Below, in pieces: positions 8,193-16,076 of a DNA stretch of 16,934 bases. Position numbers and translations under genes: made by a program. Source of the DNA: Candidatus Aminicenantes bacterium UBA876. GTDB lineage: Bacteria > Acidobacteriota > Aminicenantia > UBA2199. The stretch covers positions 14,293-31,226 of the forward strand of contig DBFQ01000009.1 of the NCBI GenBank assembly GCA_002294665.1, written 5' to 3'. How positions within the stretch are numbered: the first letter of the stretch is position 1; each line of letters opens with the position of its first letter. The notes beneath the pieces are model-generated. The model did no database searches. It worked only from the letters and a program-made list of their open reading frames with translations, and was not told where the DNA came from.

Positions 8193-8221
8193 TTGACATC
8201 CTCGTGGTTTTAAGGTATTTC
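8193..8221 (+). promoter_or_regulatory. Promoter candidate for the DUF4388-like/J-domain/TPR gene
   Basis: TTGACA (8193-8198) is a perfect -35 and is followed after 17 bases by TATTTC (8216-8221), which matches the -10 consensus only at its first three positions. Predicted initiation near 8228 gives a leader of about 52 bases. The strong -35 with a weak -10 may mean that an activator is needed. Confidence 0.45.
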
Positions 8222-8241
8222 TCTATTCAATCAGAGCAAGA

Positions 8242-8255
8242 GCTGGTTTTCCAGC
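8242..8255 (+). promoter_or_regulatory. Short leader hairpin before the DUF4388-like gene
   Basis: GCTGG, a TTTT loop and CCAGC form a perfect 5-bp stem-loop in the predicted leader, ending 24 bases before the ATG. No U-run follows, so it is not a terminator. It may affect ribosome access or mRNA stability. Confidence 0.35.
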
Positions 8256-8279
8256 GGGTGAGTACCGGGATGGAAAGGC

Positions 8280-9707
8280 ATGCGTAACAGAATCATTGAA
8301 AAACCTGTAGCCGAATTGTACCGCCGGATTCATATGGAGAATCTGGACGGCCAGGTCCAGATCCAGGACGCTCAATTCACCAAAGCGCTGTATTTCCGCA
8401 ACGGCCGCCTCGATTTTGCCCGCACCACGGTGATCCAGGAAAGATTGGGGGAGATCCTCTACAAATTGGGCAAAATCAACCAGACCCAGTTCTGGGACCT
8501 GCACAAGATGATGGAAGGACGCAAGGATCGGCTGGGACAGGTCCTGATCCAGGCACGGATTCTGGACAACCAGACCCTGGCACTGGCCCTGGCCCACCAG
8601 GTAATGGTCATCGCCACCAACGCCCTCACGCTTACTTCCGGCGCCTGGGAGTATTCTCCCGATCCGGCGGATATCCCCGAGGATTCACGCCTGGCCATTC
8701 CCATTCCCCGCGTCATCGCCGCGGCCATGCCCCGACTGACCAATCTTGCCTATTTCCGCAACCGCTTTTTTGAGAAAAATCCACGACGGCTGCCGCTGGA
8801 TCAAAGCATCCTGGCTGGCGTGGACAGCAATACCCGCCAGTTATACGAACGCCTGGCCGACTTGTCCGCATTCACCTGTGGTGAACTCGATTCCAAAATC
8901 AACTGGGCGACGGATACCGTCTGGAGCTGCTTGACCCATCTCTACCTGATCAACGGCCTCGAATTCACAGATCCCGTCCGCGAGGATGGAGGAATCGACC
9001 TGAACGTCGAAAGCATGCTCAACCTGTTTAACCGCATCAACAGCGGCTCGACCGATCACTACGCGATTCTCGGCCTGAAAGACACAGCAACAAACGAAGA
9101 AATCAAGAATGCCTATTTCCGCCTGGCCAAGCAATTGCACCCGGATCGCCTGGGTACGGCCCCCGACCCGGAAATCCGCGAGAAAGCCAATTTTGTGTTT
9201 GCCGCGATCAACAAGGCCTTCGACACATTGAACGACCCTCAGCGCAAACGCGCCTACGATTCCGGGGAGACAGACGAGGATGGGGCCGCGGACCGGACTC
9301 CGGGCAACCTCAAGGAACGCGCCCGTTTGCTTTACCTGAAAGCCAGAACGCTCTATTCCCAGCAACGATTCTGGGAAGCAGCCACCCTGATGGATGAAGC
9401 CGTGGGCCTGGATAACGACAAATCCGCCTATTACCTGCTGCTGGGCATGGCCCAATTTCACATTCCATCGTTGAGACGTTCGGCTGAAAGGAACCTGACG
9501 CGAGCGGTTGAACTTGACCCCTGGAACGCGGATGCCTTTTCCGGACTGGGCATTCTGTTTCAGGAAGAGCAGTTGAACAACCGCGCGGAAGGCTTCTATC
9601 GCAAGGCATTATCGATCAACCCGGACCATAAGATCGCGCGCAGACGCCTGGAACAGATCAGCGGCGGTGCGGCCAAAAAACACTCCTTCTTCGGCAAAAA
9701 GAAATAG
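8280..9707 (+). CDS. DUF4388-like (PATAN) / DnaJ J-domain / TPR protein
   Basis: The protein has 475 residues and no signal peptide or membrane helix, so it is probably cytoplasmic. Residues about 8-128 resemble DUF4388/PATAN domains (KALYFRNGRLDFA, LGEILYKLGKINQTQFWDLH, LGQVLIQARILDNQ, GAWEYSP). A middle region of about 140-245 is unassigned. A J domain spans about 258-328 (DHYAILGLKDTATNEEIKNA, with the HPD motif at 287-289 and KRAYDSG at its end), which should stimulate the ATPase of a DnaK/Hsp70 partner. Two or three TPR units cover about 345-460 (WEAATLMDEAVGLD, AERNLTRAVELDPWNADAF, AEGFYRKALSINPDH), and the C-terminus is basic (FFGKKK). There is no Gly/Phe or zinc-finger region, so it is not classical DnaJ. 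PATAN domains occur in bacterial gliding and signalling proteins; the client here is unknown. The ATG has only a weak purine-rich site and is overlapped by a five-codon frame. Confidence 0.87.
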   Translation: MRNRIIEKPVAELYRRIHMENLDGQVQIQDAQFTKALYFRNGRLDFARTTVIQERLGEILYKLGKINQTQFWDLHKMMEGRKDRLGQVLIQARILDNQTLALALAHQVMVIATNALTLTSGAWEYSPDPADIPEDSRLAIPIPRVIAAAMPRLTNLAYFRNRFFEKNPRRLPLDQSILAGVDSNTRQLYERLADLSAFTCGELDSKINWATDTVWSCLTHLYLINGLEFTDPVREDGGIDLNVESMLNLFNRINSGSTDHYAILGLKDTATNEEIKNAYFRLAKQLHPDRLGTAPDPEIREKANFVFAAINKAFDTLNDPQRKRAYDSGETDEDGAADRTPGNLKERARLLYLKARTLYSQQRFWEAATLMDEAVGLDNDKSAYYLLLGMAQFHIPSLRRSAERNLTRAVELDPWNADAFSGLGILFQEEQLNNRAEGFYRKALSINPDHKIARRRLEQISGGAAKKHSFFGKKK

Positions 9708-9824
9708 AAGTTCCCCCTTCGAACGCCGGAAAAAAGAAGTTGAGGGCGGAGACCCCGTTACCTTATTCCTTTTTATTCCTTATTCCGGGTTGCACCCCGT
9801 CACCTTCTCTCCAACTTTCCAGCT
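9708..9824. other. Convergent intergenic gap with short repeats, no clear terminator
   Basis: The genes on either side converge here, but I see no strong stem followed by a T-run on either strand. The gap has two near-identical 13-mers, ACCCCGTTACCTT (9752-9764) and ACCCCGTCACCTT (9794-9806), which differ at one base. Between them are three copies of TTATTCC (9763, 9773, 9780). A small GGGT-TGC-ACCC hairpin lies at 9788-9798. Confidence 0.5.
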
Positions 9825-11474
9825 CTATTTCAACGCTTTCTCCATGATCCCGTGGATGCGCGCGGCCGCTTCTTCTACCTGAGCCATCCATTGGTTCGCC
9901 TTTTCCAGGGTTTCGCGCACAAAAGTGCGGTCTTCGTATCCCATCAGGTTGATCGAAACGTTATACCAGGCTCCCCTGGCGCAAGCGGCGGCGGCCAGAC
10001 CGGCAACCCCGGCATCCGACAAGGAATTCGGATTGCCTTTTTCCGCGGCGGCATGCGCGAGGGTAACCGCCCGCACCGCCTTTTCGAGTACGCCGAGCGG
10101 CACGCACACGGCGCCGCGGGTGGCGACATCCAGGGCCTCTTTCCTGAGGGCGATTTCTTCTTCCGAACCCTTTGGCAGAGACAAGGCATCCATGATCCGG
10201 TTGAATGCTTCGGTATCGCGATCGATGGCATCGTTGAAAAACGCAATCAATTCCTGGCCTTCTTCCGCCAGGCGGATCATCTCTTCCCGCACCGGTTTGA
10301 ACTTGGGCTTGCCGCTGGTCAGGTTGGCCACCATGGTACTCAAGCCGGCGGATAGCGACCCCATCAGCGCGGAAACGCTGCCGCCCCCGGGAGCCGGTGA
10401 ATCGGAAGCCAATTCCTCGGTAAAGGCGTACGTATCCATGGACGCCAACCGCCCCGGCCGGCGGAAACGATATTCAATAATGCGCTTGCTGGCGTCAAAC
10501 GGCGCCAGTTCGTCCAGTCCCAGGCTCTGCACAGCCACGCGGACCAGCTCTTTTTCAGACACGCCGGTGGACACTCCCTGCTTGGAAAGAAAATGCTTCC
10601 CCGTCACCACCATGGCTTCGAGCGGAATCAGCCCCACCAGTTCGCTGCCCGTCACACGCACGCCGAACTCGCGCGCGAAACGATCGCACTCCTCAAATAC
10701 ACGGTGCAACGGAGTTTCATGAAAATTGAGGATATTGACGGAAACCTGTGCCATGTTGTATTCATCGATATACCAGCCGATTCCCTGGACACCCGTAAGC
10801 GTTCCCGGCACGGTTTCCTTCTTTCCCGTCTGGGGGTTCTTTACGGTATAGCCTTTTTCGCGCACGCGCTTGGCAATCTTGTTTGCCAGGCCGACATCAC
10901 GGGTATTGAGGTTGACGTTGTAAGCGATCAGGAAATCCCGGGCGCCGATCACGGTGGCACCGGATCGGGGGTTGAATTCCGCCGCGCCGAAATCCGGTTT
11001 GAAATCCTCGTTTTTCAACTTTTCCGGCAACGCTTCGTATTCACCACGACGGATATCGGGCAGGCGACGCCGGTCAGGACGGGTCGCGGCTTCCGCATAC
11101 AGGTAAACCGGAATCGCCAGCTCCCTGGCCACCCGCTCGCCAACCTGGCGGGCGATCTCAACGCAATCCGCCATGGTGACCCCGGAAACAGGAACAAAAG
11201 GACAAACGTCCGTGGCTCCCAGGCGGGCGTGGGCGCCGCTGTGCTTGGCCATGTCGATCAATTCCGCCGCTTTGCGGATGGCCCGGAAGGCCGCTTCACC
11301 GATTTTTTCCGGTGACCCGGCAAAAGTAACCACGGTACGGTTGGTATCTTTACCGGGATCCACATCCAGCAGTTCAACCCCTTCCACGGCACGGACTTCA
11401 GCTGCGATCCGGTCGATTATCTCCATGTCCCGGCCTTCGGAAAAATTGGGCACACATTCCACGATACGCGTCAT
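9825..11474 (-). CDS. ftcD: Bifunctional glutamate formiminotransferase / formiminotetrahydrofolate cyclodeaminase
   Basis: The protein has 549 residues, close to the animal FTCD fusion (about 541). The formiminotransferase part (about 1-340) begins IVECVPNFSEGRD and contains AKHSGAHARLGATDVCPFVP, whose His82 aligns with the catalytic His82 of mammalian FTCD, then VSGVTMADC and GVQGIGWYIDEY. The cyclodeaminase part (about 345-549) has ASDSPAPGGGSVSALMGSL, the helix RDTEAFNRIMDAL, and NPNSLSDAGVAGLAAAA. The enzyme moves the formimino group of formiminoglutamate (from histidine breakdown) to tetrahydrofolate, then releases ammonia to give 5,10-methenyl-tetrahydrofolate. AGGAGG lies five bases before the ATG. 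It follows trmD by 15 bases, so it is probably the last gene of the ffh operon. No histidine-utilisation gene is nearby, which suggests that one-carbon supply matters here more than histidine catabolism. Confidence 0.95.
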   Translation of the reverse strand: MTRIVECVPNFSEGRDMEIIDRIAAEVRAVEGVELLDVDPGKDTNRTVVTFAGSPEKIGEAAFRAIRKAAELIDMAKHSGAHARLGATDVCPFVPVSGVTMADCVEIARQVGERVARELAIPVYLYAEAATRPDRRRLPDIRRGEYEALPEKLKNEDFKPDFGAAEFNPRSGATVIGARDFLIAYNVNLNTRDVGLANKIAKRVREKGYTVKNPQTGKKETVPGTLTGVQGIGWYIDEYNMAQVSVNILNFHETPLHRVFEECDRFAREFGVRVTGSELVGLIPLEAMVVTGKHFLSKQGVSTGVSEKELVRVAVQSLGLDELAPFDASKRIIEYRFRRPGRLASMDTYAFTEELASDSPAPGGGSVSALMGSLSAGLSTMVANLTSGKPKFKPVREEMIRLAEEGQELIAFFNDAIDRDTEAFNRIMDALSLPKGSEEEIALRKEALDVATRGAVCVPLGVLEKAVRAVTLAHAAAEKGNPNSLSDAGVAGLAAAACARGAWYNVSINLMGYEDRTFVRETLEKANQWMAQVEEAAARIHGIMEKALK

Positions 11475-11489
11475 GACATCCTCCTGTGA

Positions 11490-12167
11490 TCAGTCGATAT
11501 CCTCGATATTGCTGGTTCCTGTCCGGGGACGGAACGAATTCTTTCTGCGCCACTCGTCGATCTCACGGTGGTTGCCGGAAAGCAGCACTTCAGGTACAGG
11601 CAAACCCTGGAAGTCCCGGGGCTGGGTGTACTGGGGCCACCCTACCTGTCCCTCTTCATAATGGGAATCGGTAATCACCGATTCGGCGTTTCCGATCACA
11701 CCGGCAAGCATTCTCGCCGTGCTTTCCAACACAACCGCCGCGGCCAGTTCACCGCCCATCAGTACATAGGGGCCGATCGAAATCTCTTCATCAACCCGCT
11801 GATCGATAAACCGTTGATCCACTCCTTCATATCGGCCGCAAACCAGGATCAGGTGAGATTCCGCGGCGAGTTTCTTGACACGTTCCTGGCTCAGGATGGG
11901 GGCGTAAGCCGAAAACAGGACCACCCGACCCGGATGCGAGCGGGAAATATGGTCCACGGCGCGGAAAAGCGGCGCCGGCTTCATGACCATGCCCGGGCCA
12001 CCGCCAAATGGGCGGTCATCCACCTTCCTGTGTTTGTCGCGGGTGAAATCCCTCAGATCATAGGCATCCACACGGATAATCCCGCGTTCCACCGCCTTGG
12101 CCAGAAGCCCGTATTGCAGCAGGTCGCGGATCATTCCGGGAAAAATCGTGACTACGGAAAAAATCAT
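11490..12167 (-). CDS. trmD: tRNA (guanine-N1-)-methyltransferase
   Basis: TrmD methylates G37 beside the anticodon of tRNAs reading CNN codons, using S-adenosylmethionine, and so prevents frameshifting. The 225 residues are slightly short for the family (about 230-255), with a trimmed C-terminus. Visible motifs are FSVVTIFPGMI at the start, DDRPFGGGPGMVMKP (about 50-64), LVCGRYEGVDQRFID, and the SAM-binding knot SIGPYVLMGGELAAAVVLE. The C-terminal substrate region reads TDSHYEEGQVGWPQYTQP and VPEVLLSGNHREIDEWRR; the catalytic Asp is probably the one in TDSH. The usual SGDH or SGHH is SGNH here. The ATG overlaps the rimM stop in ATGA, which indicates translational coupling. It sits in the standard rpsP-rimM-trmD order. 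Confidence 0.97.
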   Translation of the reverse strand: MIFSVVTIFPGMIRDLLQYGLLAKAVERGIIRVDAYDLRDFTRDKHRKVDDRPFGGGPGMVMKPAPLFRAVDHISRSHPGRVVLFSAYAPILSQERVKKLAAESHLILVCGRYEGVDQRFIDQRVDEEISIGPYVLMGGELAAAVVLESTARMLAGVIGNAESVITDSHYEEGQVGWPQYTQPRDFQGLPVPEVLLSGNHREIDEWRRKNSFRPRTGTSNIEDID

Positions 12168-12661
12168 GAATTCAAGTCCATTAAGCCTTCAGGCGGCGCA
12201 ATCACCACCCGGCGCAACTCCATGTCAATTTCCACGACAATCTGCGGATGCCACGGCACCAGCACCAGACGCCCATGGTTATTCAATTCCAGCAGCGGAT
12301 TGACCTCGCGTCGGTAAACCGCTTCCACGACCCCGCAGGCGTTTCCCATGGTATCGAAAACGCTGAAACCGATCAGTGACACCGGTTCTTCGCTTTCTGA
12401 GTCCGCGGGAGTATCCAGCCACAACTCGTACCCCACGAGGCGATAGGCTTCGGCAATGGAACGAGTTTCAGCGAATGCCAGCACCCATTCACCTTGAATG
12501 TGGCGTACGTCCACTAATTTCAGGATATGGCAATGACCACGAGATTGCAATCTGAAGGGGACACCTTTCTGCAGATCCCCTTCTTTCATTTCAGGGGAAG
12601 GATCCAGAACAACTTCCCCCTTGTTCCCCCGGGTCCTGGAAATTCTACCCAGAAATCGCAA
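12164..12661 (-). CDS. rimM: 16S rRNA processing protein RimM, TTG start
   Basis: RimM binds ribosomal protein S19 and helps mature the 3' domain of the 30S subunit. The protein has 165 residues. An N-terminal barrel (RFLGRISRTRGNKGEVVLDP, then VLAFAETRSIAEAYRLVGYE) is followed by a PRC-like barrel at about 90-165 (IGFSVFDTMGNACGVVEAVY, VNPLLEL, PPEGLMDLNS). The family PHG(I/L)KGEV motif reads TRGNKGEV. The best start is TTG at 12661, five bases after the khpA TAA; no ATG or GTG precedes the conserved GRI in this frame. No strong Shine-Dalgarno is visible, so translation probably depends on ribosomes finishing khpA. The four-base overlap with trmD couples the next gene. Confidence 0.93.
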   Translation of the reverse strand: MRFLGRISRTRGNKGEVVLDPSPEMKEGDLQKGVPFRLQSRGHCHILKLVDVRHIQGEWVLAFAETRSIAEAYRLVGYELWLDTPADSESEEPVSLIGFSVFDTMGNACGVVEAVYRREVNPLLELNNHGRLVLVPWHPQIVVEIDMELRRVVIAPPEGLMDLNS

Positions 12662-12666
12662 AGAGC

Positions 12667-12909
12667 TTATTGCTCGTAGCGTTCGATGATTTCCAGGTTG
12701 AAGCGCCTTCTCTGTTTCATTCCGGCTGCGGCGAGAATGGTCCGAATCGCCCTCGCGGTCCGTCCCTGCTTGCCGATTACTTTGCCAAGATCGCTCTGTG
12801 CCACACGCAGTTCGAGAATGGTTGTCTGTTCGCCGTCAATCTGGGTCACGGAAACCTGTTCAGGATTGTCAACCAGTGATTTGCATACCGTTTCCACCAG
12901 TTCTTTCAC
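12667..12909 (-). CDS. khpA: KH-domain RNA-binding protein KhpA (YlqC family), GTG start
   Basis: The protein is 80 residues long, typical of this small family. A single type II KH domain carries the GXXG loop in [20 protein letters not shown] (about 42-61), which grips single-stranded RNA. The start is GTG at 12909 with GGAGGG six bases upstream, directly after the rpsP TAA. In other bacteria KhpA pairs with KhpB and binds many transcripts. The position between rpsP and rimM is the usual one for the family. No khpB (jag) gene is in the window. Confidence 0.93.
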   Translation of the reverse strand: MKELVETVCKSLVDNPEQVSVTQIDGEQTTILELRVAQSDLGKVIGKQGRTARAIRTILAAAGMKQRRRFNLEIIERYEQ

Positions 12910-12919
12910 GTTTCCCTCC

Positions 12920-13165
12920 TTAATTTTCAGATCGCAGGACTTTTTTCAACAGCGATCGCACAGTCTGGGATGGTTTCGCTCCCTTTTTAATCCACTCGTT
13001 GTATTTTTCCACGTCGAGCTTGATCTCCGCCGGGTCACTGATGGGATTGTAATGCCCGATCAGGTCGATAAAGCGTGATTCTCTGGGTTTCTCACGGTCA
13101 ATCGCCACAATTCGATAGAAGGGTCTATGCTTGGTTCCGGCACGGGTCAATCGTATGGCTACCAT
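12920..13165 (-). CDS. rpsP: 30S ribosomal protein S16
   Basis: The protein has 81 residues, the normal length for S16, an assembly protein of the 5' domain of the small subunit. The family signature is clear: [20 protein letters not shown], then [19 protein letters not shown], the [19 protein letters not shown] helix and a short basic tail. GAGGAGA lies eight bases upstream of the ATG, one of the best ribosome sites in the window, as expected for a ribosomal protein. It follows ffh by 31 bases in the same operon. Confidence 0.97.
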   Translation of the reverse strand: MVAIRLTRAGTKHRPFYRIVAIDREKPRESRFIDLIGHYNPISDPAEIKLDVEKYNEWIKKGAKPSQTVRSLLKKVLRSEN

Positions 13166-13196
13166 GGGTGTTTCTCCTCAATTGCAAATAGAGAAT

Positions 13197-14534
13197 TTAC
13201 CGCATTTTCTGAGAAATGTCAAACCTTTTCATCATGCGCCTGAACAGGGGTTTGCCCATTGTCTTGCGCATTTCCAGGTAGCCTTTCAGCAACCGGTTCA
13301 CTTCCTGTACGCTGCGACCGGCCCCGCGCGCGATACGCATGCGGCGGCGGCCGTTGATCAATTTGGGCCGACTGCGTTCTTCCGGTGTCATGGAGCGGAT
13401 GATGGCGATCATATGGGCGATGCTTTTGTCGTCGAGTTCAGCGCCCTGTAAGGCGACGGTTTTTCCCCCCATCTGCGGCAGCATTCCCAGAATATCCTTC
13501 ATCGATCCCAACCGTGTCATTTGTTCCAGTTGCGCGGCAAAATCTTCCAGGGTGAATTCGTTGCGCAACATGCGCTGTGCCACCCGTTCCGCTTCCCGCT
13601 GGTCCAGCTCCTCCTCCGCGCGTTCAATCAGCGACAGCACATCACCCATGCCCAGAATCTGCGCGGCCAGGCGGTCGGGATGAAAAGGCTGCAGGTCATC
13701 GGCTTTCTCACCGGTACCGAGAAACATGATCGGTTTGCCCGTGGCGCTCACCATGGAAAGGGCGGCGCCGCCGCGGGCATCCGCGTCCATCTTGGTCAGG
13801 ATGATGCCGGTAATCCCGACGGCTTCGTTGAACCGCCGCGCCGATTCCACGGCGTCCTGCCCGGTCAACGCGTCCCCGACAAAGAGAACTTCCACCGGGT
13901 TCAATCCCTGTTTTAATGCGGCCAATTCCTGCATGAGCGTTGCGTCCACATGCAGGCGCCCCGCCGTATCCGCGATCAGGTAGTCGTAACCGGTTTCACG
14001 CGCTTCGCGCAGAAGTCCGGGAACCTGGCGTTCGAGTGAGAGATCCACAGCGGCACGGTGGCAGGGAGCGCCCACCTCACGGGCTACGGTCTCGAGTTGA
14101 TCCGCCGCAGCCAGGCGCTTCGGGTCCAGGGAACTTAACAGCACGCTGTCGCCCCTGTGCTTTATGAATCGCGCCAGTTTCCCCGCAGTGGTGGTTTTTC
14201 CTGTACCCTGGAGTCCCACCAGCATGATGACACCGGGCTTGCGTTGCGGGCGGGCCAGTTCCTTGCGCGTTTCTCCCAGCAGGCGCGTCAATTCGGCCTG
14301 CACGATTTTCACCACCTGCTGGTAAGGCGTCAGGCTTTCACGCACTTCCTGACCCATGGCGCGTTCACGCACATTGGCGATAAATTCCTTGACCACAAGG
14401 TAATTGACATCCGCTTCCAGCAGGGAAAGGCGGATTTCGCGCAACGCCTGTTTCATGTTCTCGTCCGTGACCTTGGCTTCGCCCTTGAGATAGCGCATCA
14501 CCCGGGTCAGGCGTCCACTCAGATTATCCAGCAT
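13197..14534 (-). CDS. ffh: Signal recognition particle protein Ffh (SRP54)
   Basis: Ffh binds 4.5S/SRP RNA and hydrophobic signal sequences on nascent chains and delivers them to FtsY at the membrane, using GTP. The protein has 445 residues. The N domain is at about 1-90 (ALREIRLSLLEADVNYLVV). The GTPase G domain is at about 100-295, with P-loop GLQGTGKT (107-114), motif DPKRLAAADQL (137-147), DTAGR (189-193) and TKMDADARGGAALS (247-260), then LGMGDVLSLIE. The M domain is at about 320-445, with MKDILGMLPQMGG and the SRP-RNA-binding segment RRRMRIARGAGRSVQEVNRLL. Small departures from consensus are Thr for Ser in GSGKT, Leu for Pro in RPAA, and Ala for Gly in TKMDG; all are compatible with function. 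AGGAGA lies about nine bases before the ATG. It leads the operon. Confidence 0.97.
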   Translation of the reverse strand: MLDNLSGRLTRVMRYLKGEAKVTDENMKQALREIRLSLLEADVNYLVVKEFIANVRERAMGQEVRESLTPYQQVVKIVQAELTRLLGETRKELARPQRKPGVIMLVGLQGTGKTTTAGKLARFIKHRGDSVLLSSLDPKRLAAADQLETVAREVGAPCHRAAVDLSLERQVPGLLREARETGYDYLIADTAGRLHVDATLMQELAALKQGLNPVEVLFVGDALTGQDAVESARRFNEAVGITGIILTKMDADARGGAALSMVSATGKPIMFLGTGEKADDLQPFHPDRLAAQILGMGDVLSLIERAEEELDQREAERVAQRMLRNEFTLEDFAAQLEQMTRLGSMKDILGMLPQMGGKTVALQGAELDDKSIAHMIAIIRSMTPEERSRPKLINGRRRMRIARGAGRSVQEVNRLLKGYLEMRKTMGKPLFRRMMKRFDISQKMR

Positions 14535-14550
14535 GACGATTTTCTCCTCT

Positions 14551-14581
14551 CCGATTGTACCACAGGGACCGCGGCGCCCAA
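14551..14581 (-). promoter_or_regulatory. Extended -10 promoter of the ffh-rpsP-khpA-rimM-trmD-ftcD operon
   Basis: On the minus strand TGGTACAAT gives a TGn extended -10 with TACAAT at 14559-14554. A weak -35, TTGGGC (14581-14576), lies 16 bases upstream. Predicted initiation near 14547 gives a leader of about 12 bases that still holds the AGGAGA ribosome site. It lies in the 67-base gap after the MATE gene, so ffh need not rely on upstream transcription. Confidence 0.55.
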
Positions 14582-14601
14582 ACGCCCGGGAAAACGGATG
14601 A

Positions 14602-15987
14602 TCAGGCCGAATGGATCCGGGGTATGGTCCAGTCCCCCTTCAGGTACCAGATCCCCATCAACAGCGCGGCCAAGGCGTTGGATACCAGCATGCCCCACCA
14701 GATCCCCAGGGCGGCGCCGGGTTGTCCCGGCCCACCAAGCCATATCACGGCCAGGTAATACACCAGCGGTACCCGGAAAATCCAGATGCGCGACAGATTG
14801 GTAAACATGACCGGAAGCGTATGCCCCGATCCCTGGAAAACGCCGTTCAGCAGCACCACCAGCGCGAAAAAAATCACCGAAGGCGCAACCAGTTTGAATA
14901 TGGGCCCGCCCAGGGCCATCACTTCCGGATCGGCCGCGATGAAAATGCGGATAATCCAACGCCCGGAAAAAGCGGTGATCAACATGGTGGGCAACAGCAC
15001 CGCCAGGAGCATGCGTAAGCCGCGACTGACCGCCAGGCGCGCCCGGACCACATTCCCCGCCCCCAGGTTCTGGCCCACAATCGCCGTAACGGCCTGTGAG
15101 ACTCCCAATGCGGGCATCATGAACAGGTGGACCACCCGCGTGGAAATGCCGTATGCCGAGACCACTTCCGTGCCGAAACGGTTGACGATCCCCATCAACA
15201 CCAGAAACCCCAGAGAAGCGCCGGACATACCGATGGACGCGGGAATGCCGATGCGTGTCATCAACGCAAACAATCCCCGCGCGGGCAGAAGGTGGTTCAG
15301 GGTGAGGAAGAACTTCCGCTGCGGGTTGAACATCCGCCACAATCCCATAGCGGACGCTACGGCCCGGGACATGACCGTGGCCAGGGCGGCACCGATTACT
15401 CCCATGGCCGGCATGCCGAACCAGCCGAAGATCAGGATCGGATCCAGGATCACGTTCATCGCGGCGGAAATCAGTTCAATCCGCAGGGGTGAACGGGTAT
15501 CGCCATACCCGTTCATCACCGCCCGATACACAAAAAAAGGGAACGCAGCGGGCATGCCGATTACCATGATGCGGTAGTAATCCAGGGTCGGCTGCATTGC
15601 CTCGGGCGGTGTCTGTAACAACACCAGGAAATCCCGCGCCCAGGGTAACCCGATAACCACGAAAAAAAGCGAGAACAGCACCATGTAGAACAGCAGGTTC
15701 CCAGCCGCGCGGCGCGCCCGTTCCGTGTCACCGCTCCCCATGTATTGGGAAACCAGGGATGTTCCGGCAACGGCAAATCCCATTCCCAGTGAAACAATGA
15801 AAAAAATGATGTTAAATGAGATCACGGGCGCGGCCAGGGCGACGCTGCCGAGTTTGCCCAGCCAGAACGCATCGGCCAGGTTATAAAGGGTCTGAACCAC
15901 CGATGCCAGGGCCAATGGGATTCCCAGACTGAGAATCGCGCGGAGCATCCCGCCTTGCAGCATATCGACTCGGTGTTCAGCGGCCAT
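14602..15987 (-). CDS. MATE-family efflux transporter
   Basis: The protein has 461 residues with about 12 hydrophobic segments in two homologous halves, the MATE fold. Family features include SLGIPLALASVVQTLYNLAD near the N-terminus, FWLGKLGSVALAA, SQYMGSGDTERARRAAGN (about 80-97) and, in the second half, its counterpart VGQNLGAGNVVRARLAVSRG. RAVMNGYGDTRSPLRIEL and GVFQGSGHTLPVMFTNL are the matching conserved loops. MATE proteins export cationic drugs or metabolites in exchange for sodium or protons; the substrate cannot be told from sequence. The ATG at 15987 follows GGGAAG closely, and a perfect TATAAT ends eight bases upstream of the ATG. The gene is divergent from a copper-type ATPase, and ffh follows after 67 bases with its own promoter. 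Confidence 0.93.
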   Translation of the reverse strand: MAAEHRVDMLQGGMLRAILSLGIPLALASVVQTLYNLADAFWLGKLGSVALAAPVISFNIIFFIVSLGMGFAVAGTSLVSQYMGSGDTERARRAAGNLLFYMVLFSLFFVVIGLPWARDFLVLLQTPPEAMQPTLDYYRIMVIGMPAAFPFFVYRAVMNGYGDTRSPLRIELISAAMNVILDPILIFGWFGMPAMGVIGAALATVMSRAVASAMGLWRMFNPQRKFFLTLNHLLPARGLFALMTRIGIPASIGMSGASLGFLVLMGIVNRFGTEVVSAYGISTRVVHLFMMPALGVSQAVTAIVGQNLGAGNVVRARLAVSRGLRMLLAVLLPTMLITAFSGRWIIRIFIAADPEVMALGGPIFKLVAPSVIFFALVVLLNGVFQGSGHTLPVMFTNLSRIWIFRVPLVYYLAVIWLGGPGQPGAALGIWWGMLVSNALAALLMGIWYLKGDWTIPRIHSA

Positions 15988-15995
15988 GGCTTCCC

Positions 15996-16023
15996 ATTAT
16001 ACCCCAGTGAGTGGTTCGTCCAA
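15996..16023 (-). promoter_or_regulatory. Promoter candidate for the MATE gene
   Basis: A perfect TATAAT (16001-15996, minus strand) has TTGGAC (16023-16018) upstream with a 16-base spacer; the -35 matches consensus only in its first three bases. Predicted initiation near 15989 is two bases before the ATG, so the mRNA could be essentially leaderless. Confidence 0.45.
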
Positions 16024-16076
16024 AACCGGCTCAGTCGGCCAAGTTTCGACAGGCCCTTTTGCGTTCACTGCAGGCA

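Noticed and set aside
14519..15340. 273-codon open frame on the minus strand inside the MATE gene
   Set aside because: It is an alternative frame of the MATE coding sequence, with Gly/Arg/His-rich translation and no family match.
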